From NCBI RefSeq assembly GCF_000741705.1, contig NZ_JGZI01000010.1, positions 62,001-126,000 on the forward strand: 64,000 nucleotides of DNA, written 5' to 3'. Of this stretch, positions 49,485 through 59,729 are shown one piece after another. The stretch is from Bifidobacterium psychraerophilum. GTDB lineage: Bacteria > Actinomycetota > Actinomycetes > Actinomycetales > Bifidobacteriaceae. Made by a program: the position numbers and the translations under genes. The stretch's first letter is position 1, and each line of letters begins with the position of its first letter. The notes below the pieces were generated by a model. That model did not search any database, was not told the origin of the DNA, and saw only the letters and a program-made list of their open reading frames with translations.

Positions 49485-50231
49485 ATGACTGACACAGGTC
49501 CGACCGCGAATGTACGCAGAGTACTGCTGAAGCTTTCGGGGGAGGCGTTCGGCGGAGGTGCTGTCGGTGTGGACACCACTGTGGTACGCAGAGTCGCGGG
49601 AGAAATCGAACTTGCAGCACGGCATGGTGTGCAGGTCGCCATCGTGGTGGGTGGAGGAAACTTCTTCAGAGGTGCCCAGCTGAGTCAGGCGGGCATCGAC
49701 CGCTCGCGGGGCGATTACATGGGTATGCTCGGCACGGTGATGAATTGTCTGGCATTGCAGGACTTCCTCGAACAGGAGGGCCAGGCCACACGCGTGCAGA
49801 CGGCCATCACGATGGGTCAGGTCGCAGAGCCTTACATTCCTCAGAAGGCGATTCGTCATCTGGAAAAAGGCAGGGTCGTGATCTTCGGGGCCGGGGCCGG
49901 AATGCCGTACTTCTCCACGGATACCGTTTCGATTCAGCGTGCGCTCGAGATCCATTGCGCCGAGGTGCTGATGGGCAAGAACGGTGTCGATGGCGTCTAC
50001 ACCGCCGATCCACGCAAGGATGAGCAGGCGAGGATGTTCACGCAGCTCAGCTACAAGCGTGCACTGGTCGACAACCTTGCCGTCATGGATGCCTCCGCGC
50101 TTTCGATGGCCCGCGACAACAACATGCGCATCAGGGTGTTCGGCCTTGAGGCACCTGGCAATGTCACCAAGGCCCTGGAGGGTGAGGATATGGGAACGCT
50201 GGTTTGTGGCGGCGATTCGATCACGCGCTAA
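49485..50231 (+). CDS. pyrH: Uridylate kinase (UMP kinase)
   Basis: The enzyme of 248 residues phosphorylates UMP to UDP. The family start [13 protein letters not shown], the glycine loop [13 protein letters not shown], and [17 protein letters not shown] and VYTADPRKD are all typical. I chose the ATG at 49485 with AAAGG 6 nt upstream; the longer frame to 49380 overlaps the terminator. It precedes frr in the well-known pyrH-frr-cdsA order, though with a repeat-filled spacer. Confidence 0.95.
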   Translation: MTDTGPTANVRRVLLKLSGEAFGGGAVGVDTTVVRRVAGEIELAARHGVQVAIVVGGGNFFRGAQLSQAGIDRSRGDYMGMLGTVMNCLALQDFLEQEGQATRVQTAITMGQVAEPYIPQKAIRHLEKGRVVIFGAGAGMPYFSTDTVSIQRALEIHCAEVLMGKNGVDGVYTADPRKDEQARMFTQLSYKRALVDNLAVMDASALSMARDNNMRIRVFGLEAPGNVTKALEGEDMGTLVCGGDSITR

Positions 50232-50298
50232 GGCAGGGATGCCCGACGCGCCACGCGGGCAGGACGCTTGTGCGGCACACCCGGCTTGGCATCTACCA

Positions 50299-50382
50299 TA
50301 GTGTTCATGAGATGGTGTTCATCAGACAGTGTTCATAAGACAATGTTCATAGGACGGTGTCGGTGAGACATTGTCGATGAGA
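50299..50382. repeat. Array of six 14-bp units between pyrH and frr
   Basis: Units read TAGTGTTCATGAGA, TGGTGTTCATCAGA, CAGTGTTCATAAGA, CAATGTTCATAGGA, CGGTGTCGGTGAGA, CATTGTCGATGAGA. The array then loses phase but continues with short repeats (two copies of GTCCATCAAGACAG at 50421-50449). The period and the core CAGTGTTC match the array upstream of eno. It ends about 110 bases before the frr start. Confidence 0.8.
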
Positions 50383-50490
50383 GACAGTGCCGAACAAACA
50401 GACAGCGTCATCCACGGATCGTCCATCAAGACAGAGCGTCCATCAAGACAGTGCCGACCACAGAAGGCCAATAACACAGAGGAGTCAATC

Positions 50491-51045
50491 ATGGCAGGTG
50501 CAATCGATCAAGCCAAAGAGCAAATGAGCAAGTCCGTCGAGGCCACGAAGGAGAACTTCTCCGGCATCCGTACGGGACGGGCCAACCCTGCGCTGCTCAA
50601 CGGCATCGTAGTCGATTATTACGGTTCGCCAACACCACTGAAGGCGCTGGCGTCAATCGGTGTGCCTGAACCGCGCACCCTTTCCGTCACACCATTCGAC
50701 GCCTCGCAGGCCGCTGCGGTGGAGAAGGCGATCCGGGATTCCGATCTCGGGGTGAACCCGAACCGCGACGGCAATGTCATCCGCGTCGCACTGCCCGAGC
50801 TGACCGAGGAGCGTCGAAAGGAATACGTGAAGCTGGCGAAGACCAAGGCCGAGGAAGGCAAGGTCGCAGTCCGCAACATTCGCCGCAAAGCCAAGGAAAG
50901 CATCGAGACATCGGTTAAGGACGGCGACCTGGGCGAGGACGAAGGCGAGCGTCAGCAGAAGGATCTTGACTCCTTGACCAAGAAGACCAGCGACCAGATC
51001 GACGAACTCCTCGACAGCAAGCAGAAGGAAATTCTCGAAGTCTGA
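50491..51045 (+). CDS. frr: Ribosome recycling factor
   Basis: Frr (184 residues) splits post-termination ribosomes together with EF-G. The family is shown by VEATKENFSGIRTGRANPALLNGIVVDYYGSPTPL, RTLSVTPFD, and a C-terminal LTKKTSDQIDELLDSKQKEI. The open frame starts at 50371, but the family begins at 50491, where GAGGAG precedes the ATG. Confidence 0.97.
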   Translation: MAGAIDQAKEQMSKSVEATKENFSGIRTGRANPALLNGIVVDYYGSPTPLKALASIGVPEPRTLSVTPFDASQAAAVEKAIRDSDLGVNPNRDGNVIRVALPELTEERRKEYVKLAKTKAEEGKVAVRNIRRKAKESIETSVKDGDLGEDEGERQQKDLDSLTKKTSDQIDELLDSKQKEILEV

Positions 51046-51100
51046 GTTGAAGTGGGAACATAGTAGTGCGGATGTGGCAGTGCGGGAATGAAAGGCCGGA

Positions 51101-52093
51101 ATGACTCATACGGGGGACAGGCATGATGAAGCCGAGGAGGCTTTAGAAGCCATCAATAAACGTACCGGTCGCAATATGCCTCAGGCGGTTGCGACGGGTG
51201 CGGTGCTCGTAGTGGTCATTCTGATCTGCCTGCTCATCCGAATCGATTTTTTCGTGGTGCTCATCATGCTGTTCATGATTCTCGGACTGTGGGAGCTGAG
51301 AATCGATTTCGCCACCGCAGGGCTGCATATACCTCTGCTGACGCTCTGCATATGCTCAAGTGTGTCGATTCTGGCCACATACTATGCGCCTGAGCATTTC
51401 ATCACGATGATGCTGTGCATCATGGCGACGATACTGCTGGTCACCCTCAGCGCATCCACACGAATCAACGTCGGGACCAGGGTTTCGGTGGCGGTGGCCA
51501 GGAAACTGTCCAGCGCCGATTCAACCGCACGACTTGAATCCTCATACAACAACACGGACCAGGACGAGGGCATCCATCAGAGCAGACTGAGCAATGTCGG
51601 AGCCTCGATGTTCACCGTGCTCTACATTCCCCTGCTGGCATGCTTCCTCGTGCTGCCTTTGACGTTCGGCGGCCATCCCGTCGCGCATGCCGTCATCAGC
51701 ATTTTTCTTCCCGCGCTCAGTGATATCGGCGGACTGTTTTTCGGGGCATGGTTCGGCAAGCACAAGCTGTCACCGCGCATATCGCCCAAGAAATCATTGG
51801 AAGGTCTGCTCGGTTCGATGCTGTTCAGCACGGCCGGGGCCTTCGCCGTATTCGCATCCACATACGGTTCAGAAGTCTGGGGATCCTCGTGGTGGGTGCC
51901 GATCCTGTTGGGCGTGATGACCGGAATCATCGGAACCTTCGGTGATCTGTGCGCCTCGATGCTCAAAAGGGATATCGGCATCAAGGATATGGGACATCTG
52001 CTCAGAGGCCACGGCGGTGTCCTCGACCGGGTCGATTCGATTCTGCTGACGGCCCCCTTCATCGCCTTGGTGCTGTTCATCACCTCGCTCTAG
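51101..52093 (+). CDS. cdsA: Phosphatidate cytidylyltransferase
   Basis: The integral membrane enzyme of 330 residues makes CDP-diacylglycerol from phosphatidic acid. The C-terminal signature [27 protein letters not shown] is the CdsA motif, and SDIGGLFFGAWFGKHKLSPRISPKKSLEG precedes it. About eight hydrophobic segments are visible. An N-terminal acidic stretch of ~25 residues precedes the first. AAAGG is upstream. It supplies CDP-DAG for pgsA-type enzymes such as the one at 62662. Confidence 0.93.
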   Translation: MTHTGDRHDEAEEALEAINKRTGRNMPQAVATGAVLVVVILICLLIRIDFFVVLIMLFMILGLWELRIDFATAGLHIPLLTLCICSSVSILATYYAPEHFITMMLCIMATILLVTLSASTRINVGTRVSVAVARKLSSADSTARLESSYNNTDQDEGIHQSRLSNVGASMFTVLYIPLLACFLVLPLTFGGHPVAHAVISIFLPALSDIGGLFFGAWFGKHKLSPRISPKKSLEGLLGSMLFSTAGAFAVFASTYGSEVWGSSWWVPILLGVMTGIIGTFGDLCASMLKRDIGIKDMGHLLRGHGGVLDRVDSILLTAPFIALVLFITSL

Positions 52094-52135
52094 ACGGTGG
52101 ATGCGGACGGAAGAGGGGCGTACAAGGCCATGGAT

Positions 52136-53404
52136 ATGAACGGAAGTGTGGAAGAGGATATGAGCGTGGAAGACGACAGGACGATGACGGACGCCGTGCA
52201 CGGCGTGGAAGGCGAACAGGCTGAAAGCGGCGTGACGCCCGGCGGGCATAGCGGTGCATTCAGGGACGTGCTGGCAAAGGATCACGCCCGCAGAGGCAAA
52301 GCGCCGCTGCATTTCGCGGATATGACACCTCAGATGCGTGAGGATGCGGCAAGCCGTATGAAGCTTCCCCGATTCCGCGTGAAGCAGCTGGCCAATCACT
52401 ATTTCAATCATCTGTCGACCGATCCCGAAAGCTTCACCGATCTGCCCGCAGCCTTGCGTCAGCAGGTCAGCGACACCTTCTTCCCGCCTCTGATCCACGC
52501 TCTTGCCGTGCAGAAGGCCGATGAAGGAACCACGATCAAGACCCTGTGGGAGCTCTTCGACGGCGCTCAGATCGAATCGGTGCTGATGAGATATCCGAGA
52601 AGAACGACCCTGTGCATCTCAAGCCAGGTGGGCTGCGGTATGGGATGCCCCTTCTGCGCCACGGGACAACTCGGTCTGACCCGGAACATGTCGACCGGCG
52701 AGATTCTCGAACAGGTCCGCACCGCAGCGGCTTCGATGCGTTCGGGGGAAGTGGCCGGCGGGCCGGGGCGTCTGAGCAATGTCGTGTTCATGGGTATGGG
52801 TGAACCGATGGGCAACTACAAGGCCGTGATGCAGGCGGTACGTCAGATATGCACCCTTGCCCCGGAGGGCTTTGGGATTTCCGCACGCAACATCACGATC
52901 TCCACGGTGGGCGTCGTCCCGGGAATCAAGAAGCTGGCCAATGAGGGTCTGCCCATACGGCTGGCGCTTTCCCTGCATGCCCCGACGGATGAGCTGCGCG
53001 ATGAACTGGTACCGATGAACCGTCGTTTCAACACGACCGCGGTTCTCGACGCCGCCCATGACTACTATCTGGCATCCAGACGTCGGGTCAGCATCGAATA
53101 CGCCTTGATGCGGGGCATCAACGATCAAGAGATCCATGCACGCCAACTGGCGAAACGCCTGAACCATTACGGCGACGACTGGGTCCATGTCAATCCCATT
53201 CCCCTGAACCCTATCGAGGGATCGAAGTGGACGGCTTCAAAGCCCGAGGATGAACAGCGCTTCCTTGAGATACTTCATCGTGCGGGTATCGCAGCCACAC
53301 TCAGGGACACGCGTGGTTCGGATATCGACGGCGCATGCGGGCAGCTCGCAGCCAAGGTCCAGTCCCGGCATGCGGATGCCGGCCAGACGCCGGCACTCGC
53401 ATAG
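52136..53404 (+). CDS. rlmN: 23S rRNA (A2503-C2) methyltransferase
   Basis: This radical-SAM enzyme methylates A2503 of 23S rRNA and A37 of some tRNAs. The radical-SAM cluster is CGMGCPFCATG (C-x3-C-x2-C), with the N-terminal RlmN domain (FRVKQLANHYFNHLS) and SNVVFMGMGEPMGNY. The start is uncertain: the frame is open from 52097 (GTG), with ATGs at 52130, 52136 and 52160. I took 52136, with AAGG 8 nt upstream. The first ~60 residues are acidic and not part of the fold. It follows cdsA. Confidence 0.88.
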   Translation: MNGSVEEDMSVEDDRTMTDAVHGVEGEQAESGVTPGGHSGAFRDVLAKDHARRGKAPLHFADMTPQMREDAASRMKLPRFRVKQLANHYFNHLSTDPESFTDLPAALRQQVSDTFFPPLIHALAVQKADEGTTIKTLWELFDGAQIESVLMRYPRRTTLCISSQVGCGMGCPFCATGQLGLTRNMSTGEILEQVRTAAASMRSGEVAGGPGRLSNVVFMGMGEPMGNYKAVMQAVRQICTLAPEGFGISARNITISTVGVVPGIKKLANEGLPIRLALSLHAPTDELRDELVPMNRRFNTTAVLDAAHDYYLASRRRVSIEYALMRGINDQEIHARQLAKRLNHYGDDWVHVNPIPLNPIEGSKWTASKPEDEQRFLEILHRAGIAATLRDTRGSDIDGACGQLAAKVQSRHADAGQTPALA

Positions 53405-53616
53405 GCCCTGCGGGGTTAGGTCGAAAGCATCCGACCCTGCACCCTGCGCGAGCGGGGCGCAAGGCTGTCCCGTTGACCTATACCGACACGTCTTCGCTCG
53501 GTGATCGGCAAAGCGCCCGATCGCTTTCTCGGCAGGTGAATCCCGTAATGATATGCGTCTGCTGATGCCGCTATTCTTATTGGCATACCGTAACTGAAGA
53601 GATATGGAGGCGCCTG

Positions 53617-54387
53617 ATGTCGCTCGCGGTCAGAGTTATCCCCTGTTTGGATGTGGATTCGGGCCGTGTGGTGAAAGGCGTGCATTTCGAGAATCTCAGG
53701 GACGCAGGGGATCCGGTCGAACTGGCGAGCGAATACTATCGCCAAGGCGCCGATGAGGTGACGTTCCTGGATGTGACGGCATCCTCATCACACCGCTCGA
53801 CGATGGTCGATGTGGTCAGCAGAACGGCGGACAGCCTGTTCATCCCCCTGACCGTCGGTGGGGGCGTGCGAAGCGTCGATGACGTCGATTCGCTGTTGCG
53901 TTGCGGTGCCGACAAAATCGGCGTGAACACGGCGGCCATCAACGATCCCTCGCTGATCGAGCGTATTGCGGACAGATTCGGATGCCAGGTTCTGGTCCTT
54001 TCGGTTGACGCTCGACGGGAACGCGGCGAGAAGCACACCCGCTCGGGTTTCGAGGTCACCACGATGGGCGGTCGCAAGTCCACAGGCATCGATGCACTGT
54101 GGTGGGCGAAACGCGCCGAGGAGCTAGGGGCAGGTGAGGTGCTGCTCAATTCCATGGATGCCGACGGCACCGAGGGCGGTTTCGATGTGGAGATGATCTC
54201 AGCGGTCAGAAGTGAGGTTTCCATCCCGATCATCGCCAGTGGCGGTGCAGGGAAGAAGGAGGATTTTCCTCCTGCTATCGCGGCCGGTGCCGATGCCGTG
54301 CTTGCCGCATCGGTGTTCCATTACGGCAAGGTGACCATCGGTGAGGTCAAAACCGCGTTGAGGGACGCGGGATACACGGTTCGCTGA
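53617..54387 (+). CDS. hisF: Imidazole glycerol phosphate synthase subunit HisF
   Basis: HisF (256 residues) is the cyclase half of IGP synthase in histidine synthesis. The barrel's catalytic aspartates are in [14 protein letters not shown] (near the start) and LSVDARRE (middle). [20 protein letters not shown] and [13 protein letters not shown] complete the pattern. GGAGG precedes the ATG. It starts a run of his and trp genes; the HisH partner is outside the window. Confidence 0.97.
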   Translation: MSLAVRVIPCLDVDSGRVVKGVHFENLRDAGDPVELASEYYRQGADEVTFLDVTASSSHRSTMVDVVSRTADSLFIPLTVGGGVRSVDDVDSLLRCGADKIGVNTAAINDPSLIERIADRFGCQVLVLSVDARRERGEKHTRSGFEVTTMGGRKSTGIDALWWAKRAEELGAGEVLLNSMDADGTEGGFDVEMISAVRSEVSIPIIASGGAGKKEDFPPAIAAGADAVLAASVFHYGKVTIGEVKTALRDAGYTVR

Positions 54388-54453
54388 TGCCGGGTGCATA
54401 CCGATCGCGCGACAGCTGGCGTTCCGGCGCCCTCATTACACTGTCGCCGGTAC

Positions 54454-54467
54454 TGTTCAGCTGAACA
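54454..54467. promoter_or_regulatory. Perfect 14-bp palindrome upstream of hisI
   Basis: TGTTCAGCTGAACA lies about 100 bases before the hisI start codon, in the spacer after hisF. It could be an operator for hisI-trpE; no family is assigned. Confidence 0.3.
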
Positions 54468-54570
54468 TACCGCATGCGATGACACAGCAGAAGGTGAAGA
54501 CAGAGCCGAAGAGCCGATACAGGCACCCAGGTGACGTATTGAACAGAGCAACAGAAAACGACGATGGATC

Positions 54571-54984
54571 ATGAGCACAGAGAATACAGAGAACATGAAT
54601 ACCGAGGTTTTGGACGAATCCATAGCGCGCCGGCTCAAACTCGACAGCCAGGGCCTTGTGGCGGCCGTCGTGCAGCAGTATGACAGCAAGGAAGCGCTGA
54701 TGGTCGGCTACATGAACGAGGAGGCGCTTCGTCGCACGCTGAGCACGGGGCGGGTGACGTTCTGGTCGCGGTCAAGGCAGGAATACTGGCGAAAAGGCGA
54801 CACCTCGGGTCATGTCCAGTACGTCAAAGGCGTGCATATCGACTGCGATGGCGACGCCTTGCTCATATCGGTCGATCAGGTGGGCGCCGCATGCCACACC
54901 GGTGCGAGGTCATGTTTCGATGCAGGTGGGGAATTGCCCAGTGTGGAGGGCTTCCGTACGCAACAGGAGGAGGTTGCCCAATGA
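54571..54984 (+). CDS. hisI: Phosphoribosyl-AMP cyclohydrolase
   Basis: The enzyme of 137 residues opens the purine ring of PR-AMP, the third step of histidine synthesis. [41 protein letters not shown] and the metal-binding [26 protein letters not shown] are diagnostic. It is a single-domain HisI (HisE is encoded separately at 61510). Its stop overlaps the trpE start as ATGA. Confidence 0.95.
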   Translation: MSTENTENMNTEVLDESIARRLKLDSQGLVAAVVQQYDSKEALMVGYMNEEALRRTLSTGRVTFWSRSRQEYWRKGDTSGHVQYVKGVHIDCDGDALLISVDQVGAACHTGARSCFDAGGELPSVEGFRTQQEEVAQ

Positions 54985-56546
54985 GCACCGAAGTCAAGTG
55001 TGATGTCAGACAGCTCCGCTGGGGTGAGACCTGGCCTTCACGGGAGGACTTCCGCGCATTGGCGGGGCAGGGGTACCGGGTGCTGCCGGTTGTGCGCAGG
55101 CTTCTTGGCGATGCCCTGACTCCGGTGGGATTCTATGAGCGCCTGGCTTCAGGGCGCAGCGGCACCTTCATCCTGGAAACGGCGGAGCACTCCGGTTCCT
55201 GGAACCGATACTCCTTCATCGGCGTCAATTCCATCGCCCAGCTGCGTTCCGATCATGGACGTGCGGACTGGCTTGGCCAGGTGCCGGCCGGTATCCCGAC
55301 CGAAGGGGACGTGATGGAGGTCGCCCGTGAGGCCCTCCGCGTGCTCAAAGCGCCGGAAGTCGCCGGTCTGCCGAGTCTGACCAGCGGTTTCGTCGGTACG
55401 GTCGGTTGGGATGCGATTCGTCATTGGGAGCCGACACTGCGAGCCGAAGCCCCCGATGAGACAGGACAGCCCGAGCTGGCCCTGGCCCTGGCGACCGACA
55501 TCGCGGTCGTCGATCATATGGATGGCTCCCTGTGGCTGATCGCCAATGCGGTCAATGGTGATGATCGACCCACCAAAGTCGATGAAGCCTATGAGCAGGC
55601 CATCAGCAGACTCGATCTGATGCAGCGATCCGCTTCGACGACCGTCGAAGGGCAGACGCGCGTGAACCAGCTTGATACCACGGTGGAGCAGCCGGAGCTG
55701 AGATTCAGGACGGCGAAGGGCGTCTATGAGGATGCGGTCGAGGAGGCCAAGCGCCATATTGTTGATGGTGACGTCTTCCAGGTGGTGATCTCCCAGAGAC
55801 TCGATCTTGATTCCCCCTCGGACCCCTTCGATGTATACCGGGTGCTGCGTACCCTGAATCCAAGCCCATACATGTATTTCCTGGCGATGACCGACGCGCA
55901 TGGACGTGATTTCAATGTGATCGGCTCCAGCCCCGAGACCCTCATCAAGGTCGATCACGGTCATGCCATGACCTTCCCGATCGCAGGGTCCCGTCCCCGC
56001 GGGGCGACACCCGAGGAGGATGCGCGTCTGGCACAGGAGTTGCTTGCCGATCCCAAGGAACGAAGCGAGCACATCATGCTCGTGGACCTGTCCAGGAACG
56101 ATCTCTCACGGGTCTGCGTGCCCAGTTCCGTCGAAGTGGTCACCCTGATGGATATCAAGCGTTTCAGCCATATCATGCATATCGCCTCAACGGTCACCGG
56201 TCAGGTGAGTCCCGAACTGACGACCTTCGACGTGTTCAAATCGGCCTTCCCGGCCGGTACGCTCAGCGGCGCTCCGAAGCCGCGAGCGGTGGAGATCATC
56301 GATGAGATAGAAGTCGCCGACCGTGGCATCTACGGGGGCACGGTGGGGTACTTCGACTTCTCGGGGAATATGGATATGGCGATAGCCATCCGTACGGCCT
56401 TCCTGCGCGACCATCAGGCGAGTGTGCAGGCCGGCGCGGGCATCGTGCTGGACTCCGTACCGGAAACCGAATGGCAGGAGACCCGCAACAAGGCCGAGGC
56501 TTCCGTGGAAGCGATTCAAATAGCGGCGCAACTTACCGAAGCCTGA
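54981..56546 (+). CDS. trpE: Anthranilate synthase component I
   Basis: TrpE (521 residues) makes anthranilate from chorismate, using ammonia from a TrpG subunit (not in the window). Typical segments are [75 protein letters not shown], and [23 protein letters not shown]. The start ATG overlaps hisI and has AGGAGGAGG upstream. The 5' frame to 54891 is hisI shadow. It directly follows hisI, joining histidine and tryptophan genes. Confidence 0.96.
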   Translation: MSTEVKCDVRQLRWGETWPSREDFRALAGQGYRVLPVVRRLLGDALTPVGFYERLASGRSGTFILETAEHSGSWNRYSFIGVNSIAQLRSDHGRADWLGQVPAGIPTEGDVMEVAREALRVLKAPEVAGLPSLTSGFVGTVGWDAIRHWEPTLRAEAPDETGQPELALALATDIAVVDHMDGSLWLIANAVNGDDRPTKVDEAYEQAISRLDLMQRSASTTVEGQTRVNQLDTTVEQPELRFRTAKGVYEDAVEEAKRHIVDGDVFQVVISQRLDLDSPSDPFDVYRVLRTLNPSPYMYFLAMTDAHGRDFNVIGSSPETLIKVDHGHAMTFPIAGSRPRGATPEEDARLAQELLADPKERSEHIMLVDLSRNDLSRVCVPSSVEVVTLMDIKRFSHIMHIASTVTGQVSPELTTFDVFKSAFPAGTLSGAPKPRAVEIIDEIEVADRGIYGGTVGYFDFSGNMDMAIAIRTAFLRDHQASVQAGAGIVLDSVPETEWQETRNKAEASVEAIQIAAQLTEA

Positions 56547-56622
56547 ACACGGATGCCTTAAGATAGGCGGGACTGCACAGAATATATGCAGCACATTGGA
56601 AGCATGAATGACGAGGAGCATT

Positions 56623-58719
56623 ATGTCAGTACTCGATGACTTGGTGGCAGGAGCAGTGGAGGACCAACGTGAACGTGAGCAGCACGTTTCCTTGGATTCG
56701 CTGAAACACCAGGTAGCGGGGCAGTGGCATACCCCCAAGGATGTGTTGTCCGTGCTGAAATCCGAAGATTCGATACCGGTGATCGCCGAGATCAAGAGGG
56801 CTTCTCCCTCAAAAGGCCATCTCAGCGATATCCCCGATCCCGCTGCCTTGGCCCGGGAGTATGAGCAGGGCGGTGCAAGCGTGATTTCGGTGCTGACCGA
56901 AGGACGCCGATTCCTGGGCTCATTCAAGGATCTGGATGCGGTTCGTGCAGCCGTCGATATCCCGGTGCTCAATAAGGATTTCATCGTCACCGACTATCAG
57001 ATCTGGGAAGCCAGGGCGCATGGGGCCGATATGGTGCTGCTCATCGTCGCGGCGCTCGATGATGCGAATTTGAAGCATCTGCTCGAACTGGCCCATGACC
57101 TGGGCCTCGCCGCGCTGGTGGAAACGCATAGCGTCGAGGAGATACAGAGGGCCGTAGGGGCCGGTGCCAGGATCATCGGCATCAATGCGAGAAACCTCAA
57201 GGATCTGCATGTTGATGTGAGCAAATACAGTGAGCTGGCCGCCGATCTGCCTGCGGACGTCGTGCGTGTGGCGGAATCAGGCGTGTTCGGCAGCGTGGAG
57301 TTGGAAGCCTATGCACGGGCCGGTGCGGATGCCGTGCTGGTAGGCGAAGGCGTGGCGACGGCTGATGACCATGTTGAAGCGGTCCGTAGGCTTGTTGCAG
57401 GCGGTGAAAGGGTGAAAATGTCTGAACGTCGTCCTCTGGGGACACATCAAGGTCCGTATTTCGGCCAGTACGGGGGGCGTTTCGTACCCGAAGCCCTGAT
57501 CGGTGCACTGGATGAATTGGAACGGGTATACCGGGAGGCCAGTCAGGATCCGGAATTCACGGCTGAACTGAAGCGCCTGAACGAGGATTATGTGGGGCGT
57601 CCCTCCTGTCTGACCTATGCGCCCCGTTTCGCCAAGCGCGTCAGTGATGCCGTCGGCGGCGAGGTCAGCATCTATCTGAAGCGCGAGGATCTCAACCATA
57701 CGGGTGCGCATAAGATCAATAACGCCCTTGGCCAGGCTCTGCTGGTGAAGCGTATGGGGAAGACCAGGGTCATCGCCGAAACCGGTGCCGGACAGCACGG
57801 TGTGGCGACGGCGACCGTATGCGCGTTGTTGGGGCTGAAATGCCGCATCTACATGGGCCAGATCGACGCGCGCAGGCAGGCGCTCAATGTGGCTCGCATG
57901 CGTCTTCTCGGGGCCGAGGTGGTGGAGGTCACCCAAGGTACGAAAATACTCAAGGACGCCATCAACGAGGCCTTGCGTGACTGGGTGACCAACGTCACAA
58001 CCACCCACTATCTTCTTGGTACCGTGGCGGGCCCACACCCATTCCCCACGATGGTCAGGGATTTTCAGAAAATCATCGGTGAGGAAGCCAAGGAACAGCT
58101 CAGCGAGCATTACGGTGTCGACCACCCGGATGCTGTTGTGGCCTGCGTCGGAGGAGGGTCCAATGCGATAGGCGTGATGAACGCCTTCCTGGATGACGAG
58201 CGTGTGGCACTCTACGCCTACGAAGCGGGCGGTCATGGTCCGCAGACCCCGGATCACGCCATCCGTCTGACCGAAGGAACCGGACAGCTGGGTGTTTTCC
58301 AAGGTGCCAAGTCCTATCTGCTGGAAAGCAGTGAAGGGCAGACCCTTGACACATACTCGATTTCCGCGGGCTTGGATTACGCCTCGGTCGGGCCGGAGCA
58401 TGCCTGGCTCAAGGACATCGGACGTGTGCAGTACGACTACGCCACCGATGACGAGGCCATGAGCGCCTTTGCGGATCTGTGCCAAAGCGAGGGGATCATT
58501 CCCGCACTGGAGTCCTCGCACGCATTGGCCGGCGCGTATAAGGCCGCGAAGGATCTGCTGTCCAAAGGTGTGAAGCATCCGGTCATCCTGGTCAATGTCT
58601 CCGGGCGAGGAGACAAGGATGTGGCGACGGCGGGCAAGTGGTTCGGTTATCTGACGGATGAGCAGAGCAAGGCTTTGGATGCCAACGGTGCCCACGGCAG
58701 CAGCGTGGATGGAGAGTGA
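56623..58719 (+). CDS. trpC-trpB: Fused indole-3-glycerol phosphate synthase and tryptophan synthase beta chain
   Basis: The chain of 698 residues joins two enzymes. Residues 1-265 are TrpC ([56 protein letters not shown]). Residues 266-698 are TrpB ([18 protein letters not shown] lysine in HKINNALGQ at about 364, [10 protein letters not shown]). TrpC makes indole-glycerol phosphate and TrpB turns indole plus serine into tryptophan. The frame has no break. At the junction an in-frame ATG (57418) is preceded by AAAGGG, so a separate TrpB could also be made. GAGGAG precedes the first ATG. trpA follows. Confidence 0.95.
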   Translation: MSVLDDLVAGAVEDQREREQHVSLDSLKHQVAGQWHTPKDVLSVLKSEDSIPVIAEIKRASPSKGHLSDIPDPAALAREYEQGGASVISVLTEGRRFLGSFKDLDAVRAAVDIPVLNKDFIVTDYQIWEARAHGADMVLLIVAALDDANLKHLLELAHDLGLAALVETHSVEEIQRAVGAGARIIGINARNLKDLHVDVSKYSELAADLPADVVRVAESGVFGSVELEAYARAGADAVLVGEGVATADDHVEAVRRLVAGGERVKMSERRPLGTHQGPYFGQYGGRFVPEALIGALDELERVYREASQDPEFTAELKRLNEDYVGRPSCLTYAPRFAKRVSDAVGGEVSIYLKREDLNHTGAHKINNALGQALLVKRMGKTRVIAETGAGQHGVATATVCALLGLKCRIYMGQIDARRQALNVARMRLLGAEVVEVTQGTKILKDAINEALRDWVTNVTTTHYLLGTVAGPHPFPTMVRDFQKIIGEEAKEQLSEHYGVDHPDAVVACVGGGSNAIGVMNAFLDDERVALYAYEAGGHGPQTPDHAIRLTEGTGQLGVFQGAKSYLLESSEGQTLDTYSISAGLDYASVGPEHAWLKDIGRVQYDYATDDEAMSAFADLCQSEGIIPALESSHALAGAYKAAKDLLSKGVKHPVILVNVSGRGDKDVATAGKWFGYLTDEQSKALDANGAHGSSVDGE

Positions 58720-58723
58720 AGAG

Positions 58724-59626
58724 ATGCTTGAGAGTGGATCAGCAGCGACGAGTGCGCAGATGAAGGACCCGACCCCCGGTGGCGCGCAGCCCCTGGGCTT
58801 CCACCACGGCGACAGCCCTGTGGGAAGCCTGCTTGACGGCTTCAAGGAGCGCAACGAGGCGGCCTTCATCGGATATCTGCCATATGGTTTCCCCGATCCG
58901 GACACCTCCCTGGAGGCATTGCGGACGATGGTCGAGCATGGTGTGGATGTGGTCGAAATCGGCCTGCCCTATTCCGATCCGGTTATGGACGGACCGGTGA
59001 TTCAGGCGGCTTCGCATATAGCGCTTCAGCAAGGGGAGAGGATCGCCGGGGTGTTCGACGCGGTCGAGACCGTGGCCAAGGCGGGTGGCGTCCCTCTGAT
59101 CATGAGCTATTGGAATCTCATCTTCCATTACGGTGTGGAACGCTTCGCGAAGGATTTCTCCAACGCCGGCGGCGCGGGTCTGATCACCCCCGATCTGATA
59201 CCGGACGAGGCAGGCGATTGGATCGAGGCTTCGGATCGATACGGTTTGGACCGCGTCTTCCTCGCATCCCCGGATTCGACCAATGAACGCCTTGCCGTGG
59301 TGGCCCGGAACTCACGCGGATTCGTCTACGCGGCTTCCCGCATGGGTGTCACCGGTGAGCGCAGCAGTATCAGCACATCGCCTGAATTGCTGGTGGAACG
59401 TACCCGTCAGGCCGGCGCGCAACATGTGTGCGTCGGCATCGGCGTGTCCACGGCGGAACAGGGAGCGAAGGTCGCCACCTATGCCGACGGTGTGATTGTC
59501 GGTTCGGCCTTGGTGCACACGATGCTTGATGATTCAGGCACCACCTCCACTGGTCGTGCCGGGCTTTCCGCACTGGCCGCCAAAACCGAGGAGCTCGCGC
59601 AGGGCATCCACCAGGCGAGGGCATAG
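58724..59626 (+). CDS. trpA: Tryptophan synthase alpha chain
   Basis: TrpA (300 residues) splits indole-glycerol phosphate to feed indole to TrpB. The family part begins at about residue 39 with LLDGFKERNEAAFIGYLPYGFPDPDTSLEALR, then VEIGLPYSDPVMDGPVIQAAS, and ARKNSRGFVYAASRMGVTGERS-like segments. A polar extension of about 38 residues precedes the fold. I chose the ATG at 58724, four bases after the TrpCB stop; one at 58709 is also possible. Confidence 0.93.
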   Translation: MLESGSAATSAQMKDPTPGGAQPLGFHHGDSPVGSLLDGFKERNEAAFIGYLPYGFPDPDTSLEALRTMVEHGVDVVEIGLPYSDPVMDGPVIQAASHIALQQGERIAGVFDAVETVAKAGGVPLIMSYWNLIFHYGVERFAKDFSNAGGAGLITPDLIPDEAGDWIEASDRYGLDRVFLASPDSTNERLAVVARNSRGFVYAASRMGVTGERSSISTSPELLVERTRQAGAQHVCVGIGVSTAEQGAKVATYADGVIVGSALVHTMLDDSGTTSTGRAGLSALAAKTEELAQGIHQARA

Positions 59627-59729
59627 ACGGTATGCAACGCGGCCTGAAGATCAGCCGGTATACCGACGCTTTGGCGCGAATCCAGCATAAGGAAGCTCAC
59701 GGGGCTTCCATATACAGCATCGAGGAATC

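Noticed and set aside
50371-50490. An upstream extension of frr
   Set aside because: It consists of the repeat array; the family start and ribosome-binding site are at 50491.
57277-58905. A minus-strand frame of 542 codons opposite trpCB
   Set aside because: It is the shadow of a well-conserved gene in high-GC DNA, with no family similarity.
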